A stretch of DNA of 29,466 nucleotides, from positions 1 through 29,466 of IMG/VR virus record IMGVR_UViG_3300006903_000022, one strand, 5' to 3'. The notes below the pieces were generated by a model, which worked only from the letters and a program-made list of their open reading frames with translations, was not told the origin of the DNA and made no database searches. A program made the position numbers and the translations under genes. How positions within the stretch are numbered: the stretch's first letter is position 1; each line of letters opens with the position of its first letter. Origin of the DNA: a virus. This document shows, one piece after another, positions 20,730 to 27,725 of this stretch.

Positions 20730-20757
20730 GTATAACACCTGCCTCGCCGAATGCTAC
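20729..20757 (-). promoter_or_regulatory. Promoter before terS (GTAGCA-N17-TATACT)
   Basis: On the minus strand GTAGCA (20752-20757) and TATACT (20729-20734) with a 17-bp spacer, an extended TGnTATACT -10, and GGTG after it. It shares the -35, spacing and TGTTAkACTGGT core with the promoter at 13650-13678. It overlaps the end of the 20754-21131 gene and lies upstream of GTG 20693. Confidence 0.6.
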
Positions 20758-21131
20758 GCGCCATCGTCGTCGAAGACCTCGGCGCCGCTTATGGGCAGCG
20801 GAGTTGACCCAGTTGGACCGCGCGTGGTCTGCGCCACCTTGCTCTCGCTGAGTGCAAGCAGCTCCTCCTGCGTCATCTTGCGCGGGCTCCGACTTGCCCA
20901 CGCCGTGCCGTCGTCCAGCCCGATGCCGACCCAGCTGAGCCCCCACGGCAGCTCCTTCTTGCCGGTCACCAGTCCTGGTCTACCCTTGCTGCAAACCGCT
21001 ACGAGCCCGGTAAGGTCCTCGTTGTGGACCGTGCACGCGTGGAGCAGCGTCTCGCCGTCGGTTCCCCAGGTGATGCTCACGATGCAGCCGCAGCTGCGCC
21101 GCTCCAGACTTGATGGTTGACTCATGGTCAT
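20754..21131 (-). CDS. Hypothetical protein, 125 aa
   Basis: ATG at 21131 overlaps the upstream TGA (ATGA). N-terminal part: SCGCIVSITWGTDGETLLHA then CTVHNEDL, a Cys/His cluster (C14, C16, H31, C33, H36) that could bind a metal. The middle is GIGLDDGTAWASRSPRKM, with a charged helix and a Ser/Asp tail (VFDDDGA). The end overlaps the terS promoter -35. No known family. Confidence 0.58.
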   Translation of the reverse strand: MTMSQPSSLERRSCGCIVSITWGTDGETLLHACTVHNEDLTGLVAVCSKGRPGLVTGKKELPWGLSWVGIGLDDGTAWASRSPRKMTQEELLALSESKVAQTTRGPTGSTPLPISGAEVFDDDGA

Positions 21132-21388
21132 TTGCCCTCCACCTTGACGGCCTCGATGTCTGCCACGAACGGGTAGTCGACGGTCGGTAACTGCGCCTGC
21201 AGCGGCTTGCCGAGGTTTCGCTGCTGGAACCACAGCGTGCCAGTCCAGAGGATCTTGACGCGCTCGCGCCAGCTCAGCCGCCACTTCGTGACCGTCATCG
21301 TCTTGTCGCTGTAGGCGGGCAGCGGCAGCAGCGGCGGCTGGTTCTTTGCCCACACGACGTTCTGCTCGTCGAACTCGATCGGCGTCAT
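21128..21388 (-). CDS. Conserved small phage protein (QPxxxPLP / WRLSWRERVK family)
   Basis: 86 aa from ATG at 21388 (ATGA). The layout NVVWAKNQPPLLPLPAY, then VTKWRLSWRERVKILWTGTL followed by WFQQRNLGKPLQAQLP is one I know from many phages and prophages as a small conserved unknown: QP..xPLP, a W+L+S+RER motif, then W and PLQPQ. Its function is not known. The widespread occurrence supports the call; it is useful as a marker that this is phage DNA. Confidence 0.78.
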   Translation of the reverse strand: MTPIEFDEQNVVWAKNQPPLLPLPAYSDKTMTVTKWRLSWRERVKILWTGTLWFQQRNLGKPLQAQLPTVDYPFVADIEAVKVEGK

Positions 21389-21843
21389 GCCTGCATCCTC
21401 CTGTAGACTGCTCGCCAGAACCGCCCAGCCTCGCGCGTGTTCGCCGGGTCGTTCCACCATCGACTCTTGCCGCTCGGGTGCGGCGCGACGACCAGCACGA
21501 CGTTGCCGTTGTAGAACGCCTTGAACCACGGGACACTACCGAACCCAAACGCCCTCGCAACGTTCCGCCCGAGCAGGATCACGACGCGGCCCTTCCGCGC
21601 GAACAAGCCGCGATTCTCCATTCGTCGTGCTGCCAACCGCGCCCGCCGTGGCACCCACGGCTTACCCTTCCTGAGGAGATTACACCGCGTCGTGTTCCCG
21701 CGATAGACCACGACCGTCGTGCCCATCAGACCAGCGAGTCGCTTGCCGATGCGACCGAGCAGCGCCCCGTCTGATCCTGGCATCGTGCTCTGCTTCCCTG
21801 GCGCCTCGCCGATCAGGACGACCTGCGTCACCGCGTCGCTCAC
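21385..21843 (-). CDS. Uracil-DNA-glycosylase-superfamily protein
   Basis: 152 aa, GTG at 21843 (GTGA). Motif 1: VVLIGEAPGKQSTMPGSDG with GEAPG at 12-16. Motif 3: VVAPHPSGKSRWWNDPANTR with HPSGKSRWWN at 122-131. These two loops are those of the UDG fold. The four Fe-S cysteines of family 4/5 UDGs are missing; only one Cys is present, so it is not a family-4 enzyme. It may remove or recognise uracil or another modified base, or be a non-catalytic relative. It is interesting beside the dCMP deaminase and ThyX. The frame and motifs are sound; the precise activity is uncertain. Confidence 0.78.
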   Translation of the reverse strand: MSDAVTQVVLIGEAPGKQSTMPGSDGALLGRIGKRLAGLMGTTVVVYRGNTTRCNLLRKGKPWVPRRARLAARRMENRGLFARKGRVVILLGRNVARAFGFGSVPWFKAFYNGNVVLVVAPHPSGKSRWWNDPANTREAGRFWRAVYRRMQA

Positions 21844-22073
21844 TTGTAGAACGTCTCGGGGCCGGTGCGCCAGTGGCTGCGCTTGGTCGGCTGCGCCATC
21901 CCCATCGCGCCCATCTGCTCCTGCGTCATCGGCTTATTGCCCCACTCCACCATGGCGCCCTGGATCCCGCCGCGCTCGCACTTACACTCCCAGGAGATGC
22001 GCCTGACCTCGCCCGGCAGCGGCTGCTCGACGCGGCGGATGATCGGCTTCCGGCATGACGTGCACGCGCTCAT
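21840..22073 (-). CDS. Small zinc-binding protein, 77 aa
   Basis: ATG at 22073 (ATGA). Motif MSACTSCRKPIIRRVEQPLP, then SWECKCERGG: CxxC followed by CxC, a small zinc-ribbon-like knuckle. Then a Met/Gly-rich end (MTQEQMGAMGMAQPTK). Coupled to the UDG-like gene, so a helper role for DNA binding is possible but unproven. Confidence 0.58.
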   Translation of the reverse strand: MSACTSCRKPIIRRVEQPLPGEVRRISWECKCERGGIQGAMVEWGNKPMTQEQMGAMGMAQPTKRSHWRTGPETFYK

Positions 22074-23899
22074 CGGCTGGTGCTCCCGGAGTATTCGGTT
22101 GGACTCGTCGTCGGCTTGAAGCGCTTCACGAAGTTGATGATCTGCGGCATCGGCATCTTCTTGTCGCCGTCGCGGATGAGCTGCGCCAGCTTCAGCAGGT
22201 TCTTGATGTCGCGGCCCGTGCAGTCGGGGTGCATCTGCGTGATCTCGCGGATGTCAACGTCGGTGATCGCGATGCCCGCCGTGTCGGCCAGGACACGCCA
22301 GATCAGCTTCTGGTGCTCGATCGACGGCGTCTCGTACTTGATCTTCGCCACGCAGCGGCTCGCAATCGCGTCGTCCACCAGATCGGCGCGGTTCGTCGTC
22401 AGGAACAGGACGCCCTTGTAGTATTCAAGCACGCGCAGGAACACGCCGACGATGGCGTTCTGCTGCAGATCCGTCCCGCGCTCGGCGACGTAGACGTCGG
22501 CCTCGTCCAGAAGCAAGATCGCGTTCCAGCGCTGCGACCTGGCAAATACCTTGAGCAGCGCCTTCTCTAGCGACTCGGCGTGGAGCCCCAGCTGACTGCA
22601 CTGGACGGAGTACAGCGGGCGCTGTGCCACTTCGCAGTACACTTCGGCCGTCAGCGTCTTGCCCGTACCAGGCGGACCCGCGCACAGGATAATCGCGCCG
22701 AGACCCTTGCCCTTAATGATGTCCTTGAAGCCGCCCTTGTGCGCGAGCAGCATCTCGACGAGCCGCCGCTCCTCGCTCGGCAGCACCAGCTTGTCCCCGA
22801 GACTCTCGTCGTACTGGTACCGCTCCAGCTGGCCGAGGTGGACGCGGAGCCTGAGCTGCCGCCGCAGGTCGAAGATGGCGAGCATGGGGTGGAGCGGTAT
22901 CTCGATCGTCGGCTCCTTGTCGTACACGTCCTCCATCTCGGTGTCGTCGATCTCGTCGTCCTCGGGCTTGGAACGATAGCCAGTCGCCTCCTTCTTCGGC
23001 TTCTTGATCAGCTTCTCGCGCCGCTCTTGCTCCGCCTTGCGCTTCGCCAACCGGATCTCGTGCCGTCGCCAGAACCACTTGTCGTAGTGCCCGCCGCGGT
23101 CGTCGGATTTGTCCTTCGTCTCGTAGAACACGTCGATGACCACGCGCGCCGGCTCACCATCGCGGTCCAGCGTGACGTCGTTGTGCGTGTAACGCGACCA
23201 ACGATCACCATCGCCATTCCCATCACAGTTATCGATACCAGCACCACGCGCGAGATACTGATGCCCGATCAGCCCGACTGTGGCGTTGAAGCCTTCCACG
23301 TCGGCGAGGTACTTCTCGCGCAACTCATCCGTCTCAAGAACGTACCCCTTCCGCGCCAACGCCTCGACGACTGGGACGCCGATACAGTCCTCGTCGTGGA
23401 ACACAATGTCGCGGGACTCACGTCCGCCGAACTCAATCCAGAACAGACTGATATCCGTGTGCGCCGGGATGGTGCGCTCGCCGCGCTCCTTGTACTTCGG
23501 ATGGTACTTGACTTCCTCGACCCAATAGGCGTACCAGACGTCCGACGCCGGATCGCGCCAATAGAGGCGATGTCCAGGTACGTGCGCGATCACCTCGGTC
23601 ACCATCGCGCAGAAATGCTGGCACGTCCGACTCCGCACCGCGTCCGGGTTGTCGAAGGCCTTCAACCACGATACGATGTCGTCGCGGAGCGTCTGCGCGC
23701 CGCGATACCGCGAGCCCTTCGTCGCGAACGGCTTGATCAGCTCCAGCAACGACTCGACCTCGTCCCGCTCTAGGCGGACCAGGTCCAGCTCGATGTACCG
23801 TTGCCAGGTGAACTTCTGGAAGTCGACGTCGTCCGAGAAGCGATGCAGCTCTGCCTCGCCGATGGCGCGGGCCAGCTCTTCGTATATGCGGATTTCCAT
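22070..23899 (-). CDS. AAA+ ATPase with large N-terminal domain
   Basis: 609 aa. The C-terminal half is a clear AAA+ module: Walker A GPPGTGKT at 408-415, Walker B ILLLDEAD at 461-468, sensor-1 TTNRADL at 501-507, arginine finger region DDAIASRC at 509-516, and a helical lid (CTGRDIKNLLKLAQLI). The N-terminal 330 residues are large: helical start, then a beta-rich part (HVPGHRLYWRDPASDVWYAY and FWIEFGGRESRDIVF), then a basic Lys/Arg helix (RLAKRKAEQERREKLIKKPK) before an acidic linker. This resembles the DUF7025-type AAA proteins by layout. It may be a remodelling ATPase for DNA or virion protein. Its start carries the repeated leader copy B and no Shine-Dalgarno. Confidence 0.88.
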   Translation of the reverse strand: MEIRIYEELARAIGEAELHRFSDDVDFQKFTWQRYIELDLVRLERDEVESLLELIKPFATKGSRYRGAQTLRDDIVSWLKAFDNPDAVRSRTCQHFCAMVTEVIAHVPGHRLYWRDPASDVWYAYWVEEVKYHPKYKERGERTIPAHTDISLFWIEFGGRESRDIVFHDEDCIGVPVVEALARKGYVLETDELREKYLADVEGFNATVGLIGHQYLARGAGIDNCDGNGDGDRWSRYTHNDVTLDRDGEPARVVIDVFYETKDKSDDRGGHYDKWFWRRHEIRLAKRKAEQERREKLIKKPKKEATGYRSKPEDDEIDDTEMEDVYDKEPTIEIPLHPMLAIFDLRRQLRLRVHLGQLERYQYDESLGDKLVLPSEERRLVEMLLAHKGGFKDIIKGKGLGAIILCAGPPGTGKTLTAEVYCEVAQRPLYSVQCSQLGLHAESLEKALLKVFARSQRWNAILLLDEADVYVAERGTDLQQNAIVGVFLRVLEYYKGVLFLTTNRADLVDDAIASRCVAKIKYETPSIEHQKLIWRVLADTAGIAITDVDIREITQMHPDCTGRDIKNLLKLAQLIRDGDKKMPMPQIINFVKRFKPTTSPTEYSGSTSR

Positions 23900-23928
23900 G
23901 CTGATGAGGTACCGACGGCGCGGCTTAC
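23897..23928 (-). promoter_or_regulatory. Repeated leader element, copy B
   Basis: The second copy of the leader at 19195-19226. It fills nearly all of the 33-nt gap before the AAA+ ATPase ATG, after the stop of the endonuclease VII gene. Conserved blocks: GTAAGCCGC, CCG and GGTACCTCATCA. No Shine-Dalgarno. A regulatory or initiation function is inferred from the conservation. Confidence 0.55.
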
Positions 23929-23932
23929 TGTC

Positions 23933-24265
23933 TCAAATGATGAACCCGAGGTAGCGGCACGCCCGCGTTGCGCGGATCAACCCAGCGCGCTCGATCTGCC
24001 CCAGCACCTTCCAGTTACAGTAGACGCAGACGAGACCACGCACGAACTTGCGTTTCTGCTCCGGCGGGAGTTTCTTGAAGTTCGGAACATGCTTGTGATC
24101 TACCACCCATTTCTTCTCGTGCAGCTGGCTCGGACAACACGCGCACTCGCCGTTCTGCTCCGCGTACAACCGCGCGACGTCGTCCGCCGTGAGCCCGTAC
24201 GTCCGCCAGATGTGCTTGGCCCACCGCTCGCCAGCGGCGCGGCGCGAGAGCTTCTTGGCTATCAC
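23933..24265 (-). CDS. Recombination endonuclease VII homologue (HNH/His-Me finger)
   Basis: 110 aa from GTG at 24265 (GTGA overlap). Layout: TYGLTADDVARLYAEQNGEC, then CCPSQL, WVVDHKHVPNF and VRGLVCVYCNWKVLG. The zinc Cys pairs (CxxC at 41-44 and 80-83), the catalytic VDHxH, and RGLxCxxCN-x3-G are the Endonuclease_7 (PF02945) signature. T4 endonuclease VII resolves four-way and branched DNA before packaging. Compared with T4 gp49 (157 aa) it lacks the C-terminal dimer domain, as in many phage homologues. Here it lies between the SbcDC fusion and the AAA+ ATPase. Confidence 0.92.
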   Translation of the reverse strand: MIAKKLSRRAAGERWAKHIWRTYGLTADDVARLYAEQNGECACCPSQLHEKKWVVDHKHVPNFKKLPPEQKRKFVRGLVCVYCNWKVLGQIERAGLIRATRACRYLGFII

Positions 24266-24624
24266 GGCCTGACCACATACTCGCGCGGGGCGATCTGTGT
24301 CAGCTGGAACACCAACCGCGTCCGCGCGAACGACGTCAGCTGCTGCTTCCACGCCTGCACAGCCTCGGCCGTCTCTGGCAATTGGCCATGCTCGTCGAGC
24401 CACTTGGCCACCGCCACCGCCTTGTCAAACTCGCGCACGTGCCACACCGCCAACCCAGCAGCGCGGTGCGTGACGGTGTACCCGGGCCCGACTGGCGTGT
24501 GGTGACTGATCGCCAGGTGCACGGCGTAGTGGCCAATCACGGCCTCGGGCTCCACGGCGACTTGATCCTCGCCGCAGCGACAGATCGTCGTCCAGTCCTT
24601 GTCCACCAGCATCTCCGTCGTCAT
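24262..24624 (-). CDS. Hypothetical protein with N-terminal Cys/His cluster
   Basis: 120 aa from ATG at 24624 (ATGA with the SbcDC stop). TTICRCGEDQVAVEPEAVIG followed by HYAVHLAISHH gives a C-x-C...H-x3-H pattern resembling a short zinc finger. The rest is helical: EFDKAVAVAKWLDEHGQLPE and AVQAWKQQLTSFART. Coupled to endonuclease VII downstream. It could be a DNA-binding accessory of the recombination set; no family recognised. Confidence 0.6.
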   Translation of the reverse strand: MTTEMLVDKDWTTICRCGEDQVAVEPEAVIGHYAVHLAISHHTPVGPGYTVTHRAAGLAVWHVREFDKAVAVAKWLDEHGQLPETAEAVQAWKQQLTSFARTRLVFQLTQIAPREYVVRP

Positions 24625-27600
24625 TGGTTTGCCTCTACGGTTGCCATCTCTGATGGATCCAGCCCACCATTGCGCTCACCACCAGTAACAATCCGCGACA
24701 CACCGAAGTCGTCCTGCTCGATCATCACCGTCCCAGAGAACAGCGCCTGCAGCTGCGGGTCGTGCGAGATGGCGTAGATCGTTGGCACCACGGCCTGCAC
24801 GTCGCGCAGTGCCTCCATCAGGCCCTCTGCCCCACTCGCGTCCAGGAACCCGAACACCTCGTCCAGCACCAGGACGCCCAGCGCGCCTGGCACGTGCATC
24901 CACGTCGAGATTGCCTTCACGAGCGTCAGCATCACGCCGACGTCGATCCGTCTACGCTGGCCACCCGAGAGGGCTTCGTACGGGACCAGCAGCCCGTGCT
25001 CGTAGACCTTGAACTCCGTCCGCTCGCGCTGGTCGCCACCCTTGGTCCTGGATAGTGTGCTGAACTGCACGTCGTACACGCCCTGCGTCAGCGCGGGGAA
25101 GATGGCCCCACGCGCCGCGTTGAACGCGCCAGCGACTTCATCCATCAGTAGCGACTGGATCCCTTGCTTCGAGAACCCGACTCGCCAGTAGTCGTGCAGC
25201 GCCGCCTGCAGTGCCATAGACAGCTGTTCCTGCTTGCGCTTCTCCAGCCTCGCCTCTGCCTCCTTCACGCTCCCAACCGCGACCGCCTCGGACTGCCGAT
25301 GTGGGTTGGTCTCGCGGTCGACGAGCGCGATCGCGCGCTTGAGCTCAGCGCGCTTGTCGTCGAGCACCTTGGTGACGTGCTGCTTGGCCACCTCGCTGAT
25401 CCGCGCTGCTTCCTCCTCGAGCTGTTGAAGCCCATCCTTCGCGGCTTGCCGCTGGTCGGACCACCGCGCGATTGCCTCCGCCGCGGCGACGCCATGCTCG
25501 CACGAGTCGGCCGTGAGCTTCCACGCCGCCGCCGTCTCGACCGCGTCCGCCTTCGACTGCTGCAGCTTCGCAGCCAGATCGTTCAAGACTTGGATCTCGT
25601 TCCGGATCGGCGCCTCGCAGCGCTCGCGATGCTCCGGCTGAATCTGCTGTCCACAGCTGGGACACGTACCGTCGCGCGTCAGCTTCACGATCTCGTCGAG
25701 TTTCCGATGTGCCGTTTCCAGTTGCCGCGTCGTCTCGGCGATCTGCGTCGTGAACCGGATGACCGCCATGCGCGCCTCTTCTGCGTCCTTCCGCGCCGAG
25801 CGCAGATCGGCCGCGCTGGCTACGGGCGGGTATGGCTTTGACAGCTCGATCTCTGCCTGCGCCAGATGCTCTCGCATGACCCGCGTGTTCTGCTCGTTCG
25901 TCTGACTCAGCTGCTTCACCGCCTCCGCGGCGAGTTGCTCGAACGTATGCTGCACACTCGCATCGAACGTGTCGAGCGCGGCGAGCGCGGCCAACCGACG
26001 CTGCTCGTGCTCCTCGTTCCATTGTAGAAACCGCTGCTGCATCTGCTCCATCGTCACGCGCGCCGCGATCAGATGCTCCTCGGTCCCGCGCTGCAACCCA
26101 TCGTTCGCGGCCAAGTCTACCTTCAGCTGCTCGATACGCTTCTGCGCCGCGGCCGACGCGGACTGGTACGCCGAGAGCCCGATCAGATCCGCCAGCATCT
26201 CCTTCCGCTCGCCGTCCGTGGCCGACGCGAAGAGCAGCACGCGCTCCTGCGAAAAGTATCCCAGCGCCTGGAACAGCTCCGGCGTGACGCCGAGGTGGCG
26301 ATTCAGCTTCTCGGTCATCTCGTTCACCGACGTGGCTTCCCAGGGGATCGAGTCGTCGCCCTCGTAGACCTCCAGCCGCGACGCCTCACCACGAGTTCGC
26401 TTGACCTCCAGGACGCCGCCGTAACTATTCTCGAAGATCGCGTGGACGCTGCAGTCCTTCGCGCCCCAGCGTATCACCTCGTCGCCAGTGAGCCCCTTCG
26501 TCGTCCGCCCGAACAGGAGCCAGAAGAGGGACTCGAACAGCGTCGACTTGCCTGCGCCGTTGCTCGGGTAGTCGCGGCCCTTCCCCAACACCAGCCACGT
26601 ACCATCCAGCACGGGGAAGTCGGCCTCGGCGTACGAACAGAAGTTTCGCAAACCCAGCCACGTCAGCCGCACGTTGCTGAGCTGGCCAACGTCGTCGAGC
26701 GAGAGCAGCTGCCGTCCCAGCGCAAGCAGCTCCGCCTTCATCGCGGCCGCGCCCTCCGTGGTCAGGATGACATCGGATGGCGGGTTCGCCGCGATCCACC
26801 CCGCGAGGATCTGCTCACCAGTCAACCCGCGCAGCGCGGTGCGGTTCTCGATCGTCGTCGGCGTCGGCGCCACGACGGTGGCGTTCTCTGGCAGCTGTTC
26901 ACCGACTGAGCGCGTCAGCACGCGGTAGAAGTTCCCATCCGCGTGCACGTCCGCCGCTGTTTCGACGGTGCGGAACTCCGGTGAGCCTGACGGAGTGATT
27001 GCGGCGGCTGGCGGATCCACGTTGACGATCCACCAACCATGCATCAGCGCATCGCCGAAGTTATGATGCTCCGGTGAGCCGGGCACGAGCAAGATATGAG
27101 CGCCGAACTCCGCGCGACTGATGCACTGCGGATGGTGCAGATCGCCTGCGATCGATACCTTGTGCCGGCTCAACAGATCATCTGCTTCGATGCCGTACGG
27201 GAAGATGTACCCGTTCGGTCCATGACTGCCGCGCACAGTTGCATGGTACACGCCAACGTCAGACTGTAGAGGGGCTCGCAAGAGATCGGGTCGGGGCTGG
27301 GCACCCACGCCAGAGAACGTGATGCCTCCGCGTTCCACGATCGGCTGCGACAGAGAAGGATCCAACACCATGAGGTTCGACACCGACCGCGACAAGGCAG
27401 CCCAGATAGTCTGTTCTAAGACAATCTTACCGCCGACGCCGCGCGCATCGTGGTTGCCCCAGACCGCGAGCTTGGCCACGTCTGGGAATCGCCCAAACTC
27501 CTCCGCGAGCGCGGACAGCACGACGTTCAACGCGTAGCCCGCCGTGTGCACGAGATCGCCGCCAAACACCCACGGGCAGTCCAACTCCTGCGCGCGCTGC

Positions 27601-27725
27601 AGTGACGCGCGCAGCACGCCCAGCGTGCGTCGCAGGCGATCGTTCTCGAGACCGTCACCGTGCGCGAACGCCGCCCACGGGTGCGCATGCAGATCCGAGA
27701 TGACTACGACGCGACGAAAGCTCAC
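24621..27725 (-). CDS. SbcD-SbcC fusion: Mre11-type nuclease joined to Rad50-type ATPase
   Basis: 1034 aa from GTG at 27725 (GTGA with recA). N-terminal metallophosphoesterase: ISDLHAH (D11, H13), GGDLVH (D57), GNHD (N91-H92), GDLHH (H197), and VPGSPEHHNF; this is the SbcD/Mre11/T4 gp47 nuclease. After about residue 300 comes an SMC-type ATPase: Walker A SNGAGKST ending at 395, with an inserted RDYPS before it, a coiled-coil arm, zinc hook CPSCG at 688-692, the arm back, signature LSGGQ at 919-923, Walker B VLVLDE at 951-956, and ISHDPQ near the end. Normally SbcC (gp46) and SbcD (gp47) are separate genes. One open frame covers both, with no stop or internal start needed. It processes double-strand ends and hairpins, probably with RecA next door. 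Coupled both ways. Confidence 0.93.
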   Translation of the reverse strand: MSFRRVVVISDLHAHPWAAFAHGDGLENDRLRRTLGVLRASLQRAQELDCPWVFGGDLVHTAGYALNVVLSALAEEFGRFPDVAKLAVWGNHDARGVGGKIVLEQTIWAALSRSVSNLMVLDPSLSQPIVERGGITFSGVGAQPRPDLLRAPLQSDVGVYHATVRGSHGPNGYIFPYGIEADDLLSRHKVSIAGDLHHPQCISRAEFGAHILLVPGSPEHHNFGDALMHGWWIVNVDPPAAAITPSGSPEFRTVETAADVHADGNFYRVLTRSVGEQLPENATVVAPTPTTIENRTALRGLTGEQILAGWIAANPPSDVILTTEGAAAMKAELLALGRQLLSLDDVGQLSNVRLTWLGLRNFCSYAEADFPVLDGTWLVLGKGRDYPSNGAGKSTLFESLFWLLFGRTTKGLTGDEVIRWGAKDCSVHAIFENSYGGVLEVKRTRGEASRLEVYEGDDSIPWEATSVNEMTEKLNRHLGVTPELFQALGYFSQERVLLFASATDGERKEMLADLIGLSAYQSASAAAQKRIEQLKVDLAANDGLQRGTEEHLIAARVTMEQMQQRFLQWNEEHEQRRLAALAALDTFDASVQHTFEQLAAEAVKQLSQTNEQNTRVMREHLAQAEIELSKPYPPVASAADLRSARKDAEEARMAVIRFTTQIAETTRQLETAHRKLDEIVKLTRDGTCPSCGQQIQPEHRERCEAPIRNEIQVLNDLAAKLQQSKADAVETAAAWKLTADSCEHGVAAAEAIARWSDQRQAAKDGLQQLEEEAARISEVAKQHVTKVLDDKRAELKRAIALVDRETNPHRQSEAVAVGSVKEAEARLEKRKQEQLSMALQAALHDYWRVGFSKQGIQSLLMDEVAGAFNAARGAIFPALTQGVYDVQFSTLSRTKGGDQRERTEFKVYEHGLLVPYEALSGGQRRRIDVGVMLTLVKAISTWMHVPGALGVLVLDEVFGFLDASGAEGLMEALRDVQAVVPTIYAISHDPQLQALFSGTVMIEQDDFGVSRIVTGGERNGGLDPSEMATVEANQ

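Noticed and set aside
22580-23773. Long plus-strand open frame (397 codons) opposite the AAA+ ATPase
   Set aside because: Arg/Leu/Val-rich mirror of a GC-rich gene with no domain; the minus strand carries intact Walker motifs over the same bases.
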